From BOG-908 sp963692875 (lineage in GTDB: Bacteria; Pseudomonadota; Alphaproteobacteria; Acetobacterales; Acetobacteraceae), in NCBI GenBank assembly GCA_965198755.1, contig OZ240673.1, forward strand, positions 3,658,001 through 3,722,000: a stretch of 64,000 nt of DNA, in the 5' to 3' direction. Positions 9,601 to 17,541 of this stretch are shown in pieces. The notes under the pieces are model-generated. The model was not told the origin of the DNA and made no database searches. It saw only the letters and a program-made list of their open reading frames with translations. The position numbers were made by a program, and so were the translations under genes. The first letter of the stretch is position 1. Each line of letters opens with the position of its first letter.

Positions 9601-10048
9601 CCGCGAATCCGTCGTCACCACCGAGCCGAACGAGGTGATCAACGGCCCGAAGATCGCGCTGCTGAACCACTGGTCCGCGTCCGACGGCGACATCTTCCCC
9701 TGGCTGTTCAAACGCTACGGCCTAGGCCAGTTGCTCGGCACGCGAAGCTGGGGCGGCGTGCGCGGCATCCGCGGCAATTGGAAGATGATGGACGGCGGAT
9801 ACGTCACCATCCCCGAGGACGCACTGTTCACCCAGGACGGCCAGTGGGCCGTGGAAAACCACGGCGTGGACCCGGACGTCACCGTGGAGAACGAGCCGGC
9901 AGATTTGCTGGCAGGGCACGACACGCAGCTGGAGACGGCGGTGGGCCTGATGATGAAGGCGATTGCGGGCAAGCCGGCGGGGCTGCCGAAGCCACCGCCG
10001 TTGTTGCCGCCTTACCCGGAGTCAGGGATGGTGAAGCCGCAGCCGTAA
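6653..10048 (+). CDS. Exported tricorn-like S41 protease
   Basis: Large protease of 1131 residues with a signal peptide (residues 1-24, ending AAAALPRF) and GTG start. Residues 30-640 hold beta-propeller repeats with recurring SPDGK motifs that gate access to the active site. A PDZ-like region lies around 800-890. Catalytic elements of the tricorn/S41 family are visible: SH in GNSHTYVGGG and the nucleophile region SASDGDIFPW near residue 1010. A charged Lys/Asp-rich insert (about 565-600) separates the propellers. Tricorn degrades oligopeptides of 6-12 residues and feeds aminopeptidases; the M1 enzyme upstream would suit that role here outside the cytoplasm (inference). Confidence 0.9.
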   Translation: MTFSRLTKAALLATFCYAGSAAAALPRFPQPMGDKVVFVADGNIWMVPKADGTAIRLTSAAGQDMFPRVSPDGKWIAYTEASNAGTDVWVIPAAGGQARRLSYHPTVEAGTGGRHAPDNMVVTWTPDSSAVVFLSKRDQWNGWIDYAYQVPVAGGLPTKLPLDSAVGLLTYGPSGHEIAYNRILRNFRTWKRYNGGLAQQVFTYDLQSRHLTQVTDWSGTNTSPMWVGRKIYYLSDQDEHRRANIWCYDLDAKKTREVTHFRDYDIDFPAYGSNAIAFQQGGKLYVLDLPDEKLHEVAVSVPDDNPRTRPHVADAKDMIREQDMAQQVDFALSPNGKRTLFSARGDIFSVPTEDGATRNLTNTQNADEDHPAWSPDGKTVAYTTDSSGSQQIATRPSEGGPEKLLTSFKEGYLYGPIWSPDGKTLAFSDSAHRLWTVSADGGAPKQVAQDKLAEIHDQAFSPDGRWLAFSMAFSDHRQRRDLYLCELAAGKSTRIGAGDSTDSSPVWSPDGKYLYFQSNRNENTIVSDEEFDFAVLKSTGIYAIPLAADTVSPLAPRSDEAVGEDAGKADSNKAHADKKPGGDRQAGDNKAEHAPGKPIAPIRVDLDAMMDRAVAVPVEPANIAQMDATGDKLVYLTQPISLIEGNLPGEKSVLHVYDFTKRKDAVVAEDVDSYAMAAGGKRVLIRHEKDYTVLDVKPDAEKDHDSANKLNLGHLRMVVDPKTEWAEMFDNAWRLERDFFFSPVMNGQNWQSVHDNYVRLVPTLGSREDLNWLIGQVNGEIGNSHTYVGGGDDGDTTPKIKPALLGVDWALDPASGRYKLATIYPGDNTRDEYRSPLAEPGLAVKAGDTVLAINGANLHAPTDPDSLLQLTDPGQPVELSVADSPTGTPRHILVKPVASELSLRERAQIAHNQAVVDKLSNGRVGYVYMSDMEQLGLQQFVRQFYRQLDRQALIMDDRWNGGGFVAPMALERLRRTLVSLGVNRESVVTTEPNEVINGPKIALLNHWSASDGDIFPWLFKRYGLGQLLGTRSWGGVRGIRGNWKMMDGGYVTIPEDALFTQDGQWAVENHGVDPDVTVENEPADLLAGHDTQLETAVGLMMKAIAGKPAGLPKPPPLLPPYPESGMVKPQP

Positions 10049-10056
10049 GTAAGGAA

Positions 10057-10181
10057 GCAAGGCATGCTTTTTCGAGAAAAAGCAGCAAAAAGCTTTTGTT
10101 CCTGAGTACACGCTGCGGGAGACTCCGCGACAGCAGGGACAAAAGTTTTTTGCTGCTTTTTTTCAAAAAAGCAGGCCTTGC
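10057..10181. repeat. Polar palindromic repeat, copy 3 (B/B)
   Basis: Both arms are class B of the GCTGC/GCAGC type; the left one is slightly degenerate (ATGCTTTTTCGAGAAAAAG). It starts 8 nt after the protease stop, between convergent genes. Confidence 0.85.
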
Positions 10182-10199
10182 TTTCTGGCCGTCGCCGGC

Positions 10200-11660
10200 T
10201 CAGCCCTTAAGCTTGCGAGCACCTGAGAAGCCCGGGCGAACACCCATGTGCGCCGTCACATCCCGCCGCTCAGGCCGCCGTTCCAGCTCTTGCCAGATCC
10301 CGGCATCGCGCTGGTAGAAATCCGGGCGAAATTGCAGCATGCCAGTCGCGTCCAAAAAAACCGTGTCGTAGACGACAAACACCGGCACCGGCGTTGGCAG
10401 GTCGTGTCGCGTGGTGCTGCCGATCGCGATCCCCTGGTCAATCCGAGTGATCGGTTGCTGTAGCAGCAAGGCGGCCAGTTCGCGCGGGTTCTGTACCCGG
10501 ATGCATCCGTGGCTGATGCGGCGATCGTCGCGGTTAAAGATGTACCTGTCCGGCGTGTCGTGCAGGAAGACGTCGAACCGGTTCGGCATGTCGAACATGA
10601 CCAGGCCGAGCCCGGCATCGGGTCCGGGCAGTTGCTCCGCCTCGCCGCCGGCCAGCAGGATCATGTGGTTCCGCGCAAGGTAGTTCGGATCGCGACTGAT
10701 CTTCGGCAGGATCTCGGCGGTAACGATGTCTGCCGGCACGACCCAGGGCGGATCGAGAAAACTGGCGTCGATCGTGGCGCGAAACTCAGGTGTCTGGTTG
10801 CGCCTGACGTCCTCACCGACGACCACGCGCGCCGAAAAGATCGGCCGGCCGGCATGGTAGAGTGCTAATTGCTGTGCGGCCACGTTCACCCAGACCCGGT
10901 CCGCCGGCAACGGCCGCGGCAGCCAGCGCTGGCGTTCGAGGCCTACCTCGATCGTTCGCAGACGGGCCGTCGCAACCTTGTTGCCGGAAGCCGCAACCGG
11001 GCGATACGCCCTCAACGCCCGGCGGAGCGCCAGGTATGTTGGCGTATGCGGCGCCAGGGCATCGATGCTCGCTCCCGGATCCGGGCTGTCGGTCGCGGCA
11101 TCGAGCGCGGCCGCCACGTCGATCGGCTCCGGCACCAGAACCTCGTCGCCGCCGCGGCGCTCAACCGGCACCGCGCCGCGGGACAGCGCGTCCGCGTAGG
11201 TCAGGAAAGCGTCGGACAACACCAGTTCGCGGTCGAGCGACGGCAACGTTGCTGCATGCCGCAGCAGGTCTGCATGAAACAGGCTTGGCTCGAGTCCCTG
11301 ATCGCTCGCGCGCATCACCGCATCCACCAGCGACTGCGTTTGTGTAGGCCGGCTCGTCCAGACCGGCTCAAAACCGTGGCGTGCGTAAAAACGCTGCAGC
11401 AAAACAACGTTCAATCGGACGCCGGCAACAGCCAACTCCGGCGCCCCGTCGAGCCGCGTGCGGAGTTCCGTGTCGGCTTGCTGCTGAGGCGCAAGGCTCG
11501 TTTCAGGATCCGAAACCATGTCGCACGCGCTGAGCGAACATGCGGCGAGGAGAGCGATCAGGGGGCCTGTGATCCTCGTGTGTCGGCACGGCCGGGCGGA
11601 CCTGGAAGGCGTCTGGCCGCCGAAGCTGGTCTCCCGCCAAAGCGTGTACACTCGTATCAT
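10200..11660 (-). CDS. L,D-transpeptidase (YcbB/LdtD-like), lipoprotein
   Basis: Predicted 486-residue peptidoglycan cross-linking enzyme that forms 3-3 bonds. The C-terminal YkuD domain carries the catalytic signature HDTPDRYIFN followed by RISHGCIRV with the active-site Cys. The upstream part has the scaffold and peptidoglycan-binding-like region of the YcbB type (LNVVLLQRFYARHGFEPVW). A hydrophobic stretch ending LSAC (about residues 32-46) is a lipobox, so the protein is probably anchored to a membrane facing the periplasm. The region before the lipobox is long, and GTG at 11648 is an alternative start behind a GAGGT. Confidence 0.88.
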   Translation of the reverse strand: MIRVYTLWRETSFGGQTPSRSARPCRHTRITGPLIALLAACSLSACDMVSDPETSLAPQQQADTELRTRLDGAPELAVAGVRLNVVLLQRFYARHGFEPVWTSRPTQTQSLVDAVMRASDQGLEPSLFHADLLRHAATLPSLDRELVLSDAFLTYADALSRGAVPVERRGGDEVLVPEPIDVAAALDAATDSPDPGASIDALAPHTPTYLALRRALRAYRPVAASGNKVATARLRTIEVGLERQRWLPRPLPADRVWVNVAAQQLALYHAGRPIFSARVVVGEDVRRNQTPEFRATIDASFLDPPWVVPADIVTAEILPKISRDPNYLARNHMILLAGGEAEQLPGPDAGLGLVMFDMPNRFDVFLHDTPDRYIFNRDDRRISHGCIRVQNPRELAALLLQQPITRIDQGIAIGSTTRHDLPTPVPVFVVYDTVFLDATGMLQFRPDFYQRDAGIWQELERRPERRDVTAHMGVRPGFSGARKLKG

Positions 11661-11694
11661 TACCTCAACCTTCGGCTACGCCATAACTAACCAT

Positions 11695-11724
11695 TTGACT
11701 TTACGTTCAGAACCGCCCTTACAT
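11695..11724 (+). promoter_or_regulatory. Possible promoter of the small lipoprotein
   Basis: TTGACT and TTACAT are separated by 18 bases, 36 nt upstream of the start at 11760. The -35 fit is good and the -10 fit is weak; there is no other support. Confidence 0.25.
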
Positions 11725-11759
11725 CAGCCTCCTGACGATAGCTCGGGTAGGAGTAGCGG

Positions 11760-11960
11760 ATGGTCGCGGTTTCTGACACAACACTTCGTCGCAAGTTGTT
11801 CCGTGGTGCGGCAATAGTTGCCGTTATCGTGCCAGTGGCGCTGCTTGGGGCCTGTGCGGACAACCCGCCGCCACCGCCTCCGCCCCCACCGGCGCAGCCG
11901 GCGCCGCCGCCTCCTCCGCCACCCCCGCCGCCTACGCCTGTCCCACCTGCCCGGGGCTAG
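11760..11960 (+). CDS. Small proline-rich lipoprotein
   Basis: A 66-residue protein with a basic start (TLRRKLFRG), a hydrophobic core and lipobox LLGACA; after the cysteine it is almost entirely proline with Ala/Gln (two runs of eight or more prolines). GGAGTAGCGG just upstream is a plausible ribosome binding site. Probably a membrane-anchored, extended envelope peptide; no enzymatic role is visible. A strong terminator follows at 12031. Confidence 0.6.
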   Translation: MVAVSDTTLRRKLFRGAAIVAVIVPVALLGACADNPPPPPPPPPAQPAPPPPPPPPPPTPVPPARG

Positions 11961-12030
11961 CGTCCGGTCTCCGAAACTTTCCGGTTTCGGATCCGTAAAG
12001 CAAACAGCCTAAACGGTAGTTTATATTGGG

Positions 12031-12068
12031 CCCTTGGAATGCGGTAACGCACTCCGAGGGTTTTATTA
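12031..12068 (+). terminator. Rho-independent terminator
   Basis: A 13-bp stem (CCCTTGGAATGCG against CGCACTCCGAGGG, one mismatch and one G-T pair) with a GTAA tetraloop, then TTTTATT. It would end transcription from the proline-rich lipoprotein gene. Confidence 0.8.
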
Positions 12069-12175
12069 TGGTTGAATGTCCATCGTCAGCTAACTGGCCG
12101 ATTGCCGTGGTCCAGAAGACAAGGCGATTATGCACTTCGCAAACACGGCGCATAGCTTAGGATCGGATTCCTTAG

Positions 12176-12454
12176 CTACTTGTCGTTAGGGCAAGGATTC
12201 ATCGCCTGATCCCAGGTATAGGATTTGGCGTCCTTCGGCGCGGGGACAAAGTTTGAATGGGCGCTCATAAATGCAACGCAGGCGGCGTCCCGATTTCGGA
12301 GGGCTGCCGGCTGCGTGAAAAAGCGATCCCATCCTATACCAATCACAAGAACTATCACCGCAAGAGCGGCAACCACTAAAACTCCCCGGAAGGCATATCG
12401 CCAAAACGCACCAAGCAGTACCAACAGGGCAAGCAACGAGAGTGCGGCAAACAC
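12176..12454 (-). CDS. Small membrane protein, unknown function
   Basis: A 92-residue protein starting at GTG, with two predicted membrane segments (about residues 2-18 and 24-42), then a short soluble tail rich in Ala/Asn/Pro and containing two cysteines (DAACVAF, MNPCPND). It starts 6 nt downstream of the 53-residue gene on the same strand, so they may be co-transcribed. The GAGGGG before the GTG is too close for a good binding site. Not recognised. Confidence 0.45.
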   Translation of the reverse strand: MFAALSLLALLVLLGAFWRYAFRGVLVVAALAVIVLVIGIGWDRFFTQPAALRNRDAACVAFMSAHSNFVPAPKDAKSYTWDQAMNPCPNDK

Positions 12455-12460
12455 CCCTCG

Positions 12461-12622
12461 TCAATTCTCGTTTGGTGGCTCGGAAGGTGTCTTCACCTTC
12501 TGCCGCGCGATCACCGCCAGCTTCTCCTTGAACGCGGCCTCGTCCTCGTCACAGCCTAGCTGGCGGGCGGTTTCCTTGAATCGAGAAATCTGCTTATCGT
12601 TGTCTGGTTGTGCTTTCACCAT
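12461..12622 (-). CDS. Conserved-looking 53-residue protein
   Basis: Reads MVKAQPDNDKQISRF, continues with KETARQLGCDEDEAAF and ends PSEPPNEN. The composition is charged and helical, compatible with a small intracellular protein; codon use is orderly and AAAGGGG precedes the ATG by about 9 nt. It is divergent from the DUF3800 gene (38 nt between starts). Function unknown. Short Asp/Glu-rich proteins of this look occur near mobile genes in alphaproteobacteria (recollection, not checked). Confidence 0.6.
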   Translation of the reverse strand: MVKAQPDNDKQISRFKETARQLGCDEDEAAFKEKLAVIARQKVKTPSEPPNEN

Positions 12623-12660
12623 CCTCAAGCCCCTTTGTCATAAGACGCAGTTCGCCCTCT

Positions 12661-13380
12661 TTGAGCGAACTAACCGACGTATATGTTGACGAGAGTAGCC
12701 AGACACAACACCGTTACCTCGCGCTGGGTGCGCTGATGGTTCCCACCCAGCAGATTGCAGAACTGAACTCGGCAATAAGCGCCGCTCGCTTGCCTGAGTT
12801 ACCGAATGGCGAAATGAAATGGTCTAAAGTTTCTGCTGCAAAGCTGCCAGCCTACAAACGCGTTGTGGACGTGTTTTTCAAATTCAGTAGGCCTCCGCAC
12901 AGAACTGAGTTTCACAGCCTGTTTGTTGATACGAGCCGAATACTGGACAAAAAGTTTAACGAAGGCTCACGAGAAATAGGCTTCAATAAAGAAGTATTCC
13001 AAATAGTTCGGAAATGCGCTTTGATGCACAACAAGCGCTTGTTGAATGTTTATTTGGATTACCGAGACACGGAAAGCACGCCTGAAAAACTTCGGTATAT
13101 TCTGAACTGTCATTTGAAAAAGATTGGCGACAAACGTGACTGGCCATTTCGGCGCATCCACTTTCGGGACTCAAAAGAAAGCCAGTGTCTCCAACTCGTT
13201 GATGTGCTTCTCGGTTCGGTAGCTTTCCAGCTGAACGGCCATGGCTCAAGGCCGGGCGCATCTGTGTCTAAGGTCGAACTAGCAGAATATATTCGTGCCC
13301 GCGCGTTTTATAATTCCGCCCTACTTGGCACGTCCCGATCAGGCAAGTTTACAATATGGGAACGAAAATTACAGAAATGA
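12661..13380 (+). CDS. DUF3800 domain protein
   Basis: A protein of about 239 residues. Family features are the N-terminal VYVDESSQ, a central VYLDYRD and a C-terminal RDSKESQCLQLVDVLLGSV, spaced acidic residues reminiscent of an RNase H-like nuclease fold. Biochemical function is unproven. The start is uncertain: TTG at 12661 begins the domain, while an upstream GTG at 12610 would overlap the divergent small gene; ATG at 12736 would cut the VDES motif. The gene is visibly richer in A+T than its surroundings and sits beside a transposase, which points to horizontal transfer. Confidence 0.75.
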   Translation: MSELTDVYVDESSQTQHRYLALGALMVPTQQIAELNSAISAARLPELPNGEMKWSKVSAAKLPAYKRVVDVFFKFSRPPHRTEFHSLFVDTSRILDKKFNEGSREIGFNKEVFQIVRKCALMHNKRLLNVYLDYRDTESTPEKLRYILNCHLKKIGDKRDWPFRRIHFRDSKESQCLQLVDVLLGSVAFQLNGHGSRPGASVSKVELAEYIRARAFYNSALLGTSRSGKFTIWERKLQK

Positions 13381-13386
13381 GGGGCG

Positions 13387-13462
13387 TTCCGTGATCCTAG
13401 ACGCTTGCGCGCCACCGTCTTGAACGGGTCCACTGCCTGGGCAGTGGCTTCAGATCACGGAA
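13387..13462. repeat. Nested inverted repeat between DUF3800 gene and transposase
   Basis: TTCCGTGATC (13387-13396) and GATCACGGAA (13453-13462) are perfect inverted copies. Inside them lies a perfect hairpin CACTGCC-TG-GGCAGTG (13431-13446). It could be an end of the mobile patch or a transcription stop. Confidence 0.6.
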
Positions 13463-13524
13463 GTCTGACTGATATAGTAAACTGGTCGAGTCAGTACAAG
13501 TGGCAAAATTGTCACATCCGCGTT

Positions 13525-14430
13525 TTACGCGTTAGGCCCCTTATACATCAAGCGCTTGCCCACGATGCCCTGCAACGCGGTGTTCGTGCGCTGGGCATCG
13601 TCCACACCCAGCTTCACCCGGTTGTTATAGCGGAAATCAAACTCGGCCACGTAGCGGTGCAGGTGCTTCTCAGAGCAATGCTGGTAAACACCCTTCATGC
13701 CGCGCTTGAACACGCTGTAGAAGCCTTCCACCGTGTTGCTATGAACCCGCCCACGCACATACTCGCCAGCGCTGTGCGTCGTGAAGTCATGGGCGGCGAA
13801 AAACTTGTTGAGCTTGGAATACTGCTTCGCTTCGTCGGTCATGACGTGCGTGCCGGGAAGCACATTCGCCTTGATGATCGGCAGGAGGTCAGCTGCGTTG
13901 GTGCCGTCCACGTGGAAAGAACGTGCAGAATGTCCGCGCTGGACCAAAGTCAGAACTGCGTGCTTGTGACGATAACCGCGACGAACAGGAACGCCCTTCT
14001 TCTTGCCAATGAAGGTTTCGTCAATCTCGACAGTGCGGCCCTCGCCACCAAGCGGCGGAAGCTTTCCGGCCACCATCGCCTCGCGGATGCGATGCGTCAT
14101 GAACCACGCCGTCTTATATTGAACGTCCAAGATGCGCATAAGCTGGTGAGAACTGATGCCCTTCTTGCTGCTGCACATCAGATAGACAACCTGGAGCCAC
14201 AAGTTCAGCGGAACGTCGCTGCTTTCAAACACGGTGCCCACGGTGACGGTGAACTGGCGCTTGCAGGGGCCGCAGCGGCGCAGGCCCATGCGGCCACCCT
14301 TAACCGTCGTGATCCGGTCCATGCCGCCGCAACGCGGGCACACCGGGCCGTGCGGCCAAAGGGTTGCCTCAAGCTCCGCAAAGGCGGCAGCTTCGTCGTG
14401 GAAGTAGAGGGCGGAAAGGGCGGAAGCCAT
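13525..14430 (-). CDS. IS1595-family transposase
   Basis: A 301-residue transposase. The N-terminal zinc ribbon has CPRCGG and CGPCKRQF; the DDE-type core begins at EIDETFIGKKKG, with the second acid in VMTDEAKQYS and a terminal HLHRYVAEFDFRYNNR block. AAGGAG lies 7 nt before the ATG. It looks complete. Ends of the element were not securely identified: TATGTAGTTGACAA to the right of the gene and TATAGTAAAC on the left are weakly inverted. It differs clearly from the other IS1595-type transposase at 21661. Confidence 0.88.
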   Translation of the reverse strand: MASALSALYFHDEAAAFAELEATLWPHGPVCPRCGGMDRITTVKGGRMGLRRCGPCKRQFTVTVGTVFESSDVPLNLWLQVVYLMCSSKKGISSHQLMRILDVQYKTAWFMTHRIREAMVAGKLPPLGGEGRTVEIDETFIGKKKGVPVRRGYRHKHAVLTLVQRGHSARSFHVDGTNAADLLPIIKANVLPGTHVMTDEAKQYSKLNKFFAAHDFTTHSAGEYVRGRVHSNTVEGFYSVFKRGMKGVYQHCSEKHLHRYVAEFDFRYNNRVKLGVDDAQRTNTALQGIVGKRLMYKGPNA

Positions 14431-14504
14431 GGTCTATCTCCTTGACCATATTCCTAGCCCTCGCCGCCGTGTTTGTCAACTACATAATCGCCGAAGACAA
14501 GTCA

Positions 14505-14630
14505 GCAAGCGGTTCTTTTTTGAAAAAAAGAACCAAAAAACTTTTGTTCCCTTGGGCGTGCGCTGCAGAACCTTCGCGACAGCAGGACCAAAAGTCTTTT
14601 GCTTCTTTTCTTCAGAAAAGAAGGCCTTGC
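14505..14630. repeat. Polar palindromic repeat, copy 4 (A to B)
   Basis: The left arm is GGTTC/GAACC; the right arm is GCTTC/GAAGG with an interrupted T-run (TTTTCTTCAGAAAA). The centre is of the CCCTTGGG...CGCGACAGC type. It lies upstream of the transposase and downstream of the ABC exporter. Confidence 0.9.
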
Positions 14631-14684
14631 TTTTCTTTCTGAGCTCCACGAGGCAACCGCAGCGCGGCTCGGGTAATTCGGCCT

Positions 14685-16436
14685 TTACAGCAAGACCGCT
14701 TGCTTCATCCCCATCGCCTGCCGCTCGAACAACCGCCGATACACGCCGCCCGCTCGTGTCACCAACGCGTCGTGCGGGCCTTCCTCCACGATGCGCCCGC
14801 GGTCGAACACCAGTATTCTGTCCATCGCACGCACCGTGGACAGGCGATGCGCGATGATGATCGCCGTGCGGCCCTCGATCAGCGTCTCCATCGCCGCCTG
14901 GATCGCCGCCTCGCTCTCCGAATCGAGGCTGGATGTGGCCTCGTCCAGGATGAGGATCGGCGCGTCGGCCAGAAAGGCCCGCGCGATGGCCACGCGCTGG
15001 CGCTCGCCGCCGGACAGCTTGATGCCCCGCTCGCCTACCAGCGTCGCGTAGCCCTTCGGCTGGCGCGCGATGAACTCGTGCGCGTGCGCCAGCCGGGCCG
15101 CCCGCTCAGTCTCGGCGGCCGAGGCACCAGGCCGCCCGTAGGCGATGTTCTCCGCCAGCGTGCGGTGGAACAGCGTGGGCTCCTGCGGCACCACGGCGAT
15201 CTGCCGGCGCAAACTTGCCTGCTGCACGCCGGCGATGTCCTGCCCGTCGATGCGGATCAGGCCGCCCTGCACATCGTGCAACCGCTGGATCAGCCGCACG
15301 AAGCTGGACTTGCCCGAACCCGACGAGCCCACCAGGCCCACCCGCTCACCAGCGCGTATGGTGACCGACAACCCGTCGAACAGCGCAGTACTGTGTGCGC
15401 CGTAGGCGAAGCGCACGCGATCGAACTCGATCCGCCCGGCGGTCACGCGCAGCTTGCCGGCGCCGGGGCGGTCCGTCACCTCCGGCTGCGCACGATGCAG
15501 GGCCACCAACTCCGCCATGTCGTTGACGCCGCGCTGCACCTCGCGGACCGTCTGGCCCATGGTGCGCAGGTAGCCGTGCAGCACGAAGTACATCGTCAGC
15601 ACGGTGGCCACGTCGCCGGCGCCCGCCTGGCCGCGCCGCCACAGCCAGGTGATGGTGCCGATGATCAGCAACTGCAGCGCCAGCAGTGCGAGCCCCTGCA
15701 GGGAGAAGCTGCCCACGCCGCGCATCCACGTCCGGTCGGTGCGCCGCGCCCACTTGCCCAGCACGCCGTCCAGCCGGTCCTCCTCGCGCAACTCGGCGCC
15801 GAACGCCTTGACCGACGCGTTGCAGGTGATAGCGTCGGCCAGCGCGCCGGACACCCGCGTGTCCCAGGCGTTGGAGAGCTGTGCCGCCGGCGACACCCAG
15901 CTGACGGAGAGCCACACCGTCAAAGCCAGGTAGGTAGCGCAGCCCGCGCCGACGGCGATGCCCATCGCCGGCCAGCGCAGGCCCAGCAGCAACGAGGCGC
16001 CGACCAGCACGGTAACCCCCGGCAACAACGAGAACGCCACCACGTCGTTCAGCGCGTCCACCGCGCCGGCGCCGCGCAGCACCTGACGCACCACCGCGCC
16101 GGAAAAACTCTCCGCGTGCCAGGAGGCGGAGAAGGCCTGCACGCGGGCGAAGGCCTCCGCCTTGACGTCCTGCATCATCCGCAGGGTCAGCCGCACGATG
16201 CCCCACAGCGCCAACTGCCGCACGGCGAGCATGAAGCCGCCGAGCACGCCGATCATCACCAGCGCGCGCCAGGCGGCGTCGTGCTGGCCGCCGCCCACCG
16301 CGTCCACCAGGCGGCCGGCGAAGACCGGGGTGGCAATGTCGGCCAGGGTGGCGGCCGTCATGCCGAGCAGCACCACGGCGGCCAGGGTGCGCTGGCGCAG
16401 CCAAAGGCTTAGCAGGAAGGCGGGGACGTGCTTCAT
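14685..16436 (-). CDS. ABC exporter half-transporter (fused membrane and ATPase domains)
   Basis: A 583-residue protein with six predicted membrane spans (about 1-310) followed by a nucleotide-binding domain: Walker A GSSGSGKSS, signature LSGGERQRVA, Walker B ILILDEATSS and H-loop IIIAHRLST. The domain order and length fit homodimeric exporters of the MsbA/lipid and multidrug group; the substrate cannot be told. ATG at 16436 is chosen as the first residue of the membrane domain (MKHVPAFLLSLW); the upstream extension would be repeat-encoded. No binding protein is adjacent. Confidence 0.88.
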   Translation of the reverse strand: MKHVPAFLLSLWLRQRTLAAVVLLGMTAATLADIATPVFAGRLVDAVGGGQHDAAWRALVMIGVLGGFMLAVRQLALWGIVRLTLRMMQDVKAEAFARVQAFSASWHAESFSGAVVRQVLRGAGAVDALNDVVAFSLLPGVTVLVGASLLLGLRWPAMGIAVGAGCATYLALTVWLSVSWVSPAAQLSNAWDTRVSGALADAITCNASVKAFGAELREEDRLDGVLGKWARRTDRTWMRGVGSFSLQGLALLALQLLIIGTITWLWRRGQAGAGDVATVLTMYFVLHGYLRTMGQTVREVQRGVNDMAELVALHRAQPEVTDRPGAGKLRVTAGRIEFDRVRFAYGAHSTALFDGLSVTIRAGERVGLVGSSGSGKSSFVRLIQRLHDVQGGLIRIDGQDIAGVQQASLRRQIAVVPQEPTLFHRTLAENIAYGRPGASAAETERAARLAHAHEFIARQPKGYATLVGERGIKLSGGERQRVAIARAFLADAPILILDEATSSLDSESEAAIQAAMETLIEGRTAIIIAHRLSTVRAMDRILVFDRGRIVEEGPHDALVTRAGGVYRRLFERQAMGMKQAVLL

Positions 16437-16450
16437 AGGCAAGGATATAG

Positions 16451-16577
16451 GCAAGCGGTTCTTTTGTGAAAAAAAGAACCAAAAAACTTTTGTTCCCTGT
16501 CGGGGACCTTTCCGGCGAGCGTGCGACAGCGGAGTCAAAAGTCTTTTGCTTCTTTTCTTCAGAAAAGAAGGCCTTGC
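16451..16577. repeat. Polar palindromic repeat, copy 5 (A to B)
   Basis: Arms GGTTC/GAACC and GCTTC/GAAGG. It lies between the divergent ABC exporter and DUF779 genes, so it occupies the promoter region of both; the DUF779 ribosome binding site GGAGG begins 9 nt after it. Confidence 0.9.
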
Positions 16578-16594
16578 TTGCTTTTGGAGGTCCC

Positions 16595-16978
16595 ATGACC
16601 GAACGCGTCCTAGTCACCCAAGCCGCAGCAAACGTGATCGACCGCCTGCGCGCCCAGCACGGCGACCTGCTGTTCCACCAATCCGGCGGCTGCTGCGATG
16701 GCAGCACGCCCATGTGCTATCCGCGGGCCGAGTTCCGCGTCGGCGCGCAGGACGTGCGGCTGGGCAGCATCGAAGGCCAGCCGGTCTACATCGGTGCCGC
16801 GCAATTCGAGTTCTGGGCGCACACCCAGCTGATCATCGACGTGGTGCCGGGCCGCGGCGGCGGCTTCTCGCTGGAGGCGCCGGAGGGCGTGCGCTTCCTC
16901 ACCCGCAGCCGCGTCTTCACCGACGAAGAGGTGGCCGGCCTGGCCCCGGTGCGTACCGGGGCGGACATGGCCGCCTGA
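16595..16978 (+). CDS. DUF779 family protein
   Basis: A 127-residue protein of the DUF779 family, often found beside aldehyde dehydrogenase genes but of unknown activity. Conserved features include FHQSGGCCDGSTPMCY with paired cysteines, FEFWAHTQLIIDVVPGRGGGF and EGVRFLTRSRVFTDEE. ATG at 16595 has a strong GGAGG 4 nt upstream. No aldehyde dehydrogenase is adjacent here; the nearest is about 12 kb away. Confidence 0.82.
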   Translation: MTERVLVTQAAANVIDRLRAQHGDLLFHQSGGCCDGSTPMCYPRAEFRVGAQDVRLGSIEGQPVYIGAAQFEFWAHTQLIIDVVPGRGGGFSLEAPEGVRFLTRSRVFTDEEVAGLAPVRTGADMAA

Positions 16979-17042
16979 GGTTGGTCCGAGCTGCCGGGAT
17001 GCTCATACCGACGGCCCGAAAACCCTGTCGGTGAGAACGAAG

Positions 17043-17072
17043 ACAAGCGGTTCTTTCTTGAAAAACCAAAAG
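17043..17072. repeat. Solitary degenerate A arm
   Basis: CAAGCGGTTCTTTCTTGAAAAACC, shortened inside the A-run, with no partner arm. Confidence 0.7.
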
Positions 17073-17541
17073 GGCAGCGTGCCGGAGACCAGTGCGTGGT
17101 CGATCGTCAGTTGGCGGGTCTAACGCGTTCCTGGTCAAGGTATCAGGGCACAGGGTGGCAACAGAGACAGGTACGACTCAAGGCTTCAGCGGAGAAACGT
17201 CGAACCGATTTAGCCGGCTCGCCTTGCCGTTGCCGCCATAAGACGGCCAGGCGCAACCACCCATGCAGGTGTCGGGCACGATCTGGCTCAGAAACAGCCC
17301 TCAGGTCTTGCTCGATCGTGCTGGAAGGGTTCAGGCAGCAGCGGTCACCTGATAGGAGAAAAACGGTCCCATCATACCTGGCCGTTTCGCAGGATGACTT
17401 CGCCGGCCCGAAGACAAACGACAGGCGCCTCCTCGATCACGTCACTGGGCCGCTCCCGCCAGGTTGAGTCCCTGGCGACGCTGCGCAGCGTCATCTGGCC
17501 AAGCAAGGGTGTAGCCGAATGCGGATAACCAGATCGGAACC
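17073..17541. other. Gene-free stretch with a 16-bp palindrome
   Basis: No supported gene. The perfect palindrome GACGCTGCGCAGCGTC lies at 17477-17492. The base composition is lower in GC than the flanking genes, and the stretch ends in a TetR-like remnant, suggesting decayed coding DNA. Confidence 0.45.

Noticed and set aside
17096..17467. Open frame of 123 codons on the plus strand
   Set aside because: Arg/Ser/Pro-rich composition typical of chance frames in GC-rich DNA, no ribosome binding site, no domain.
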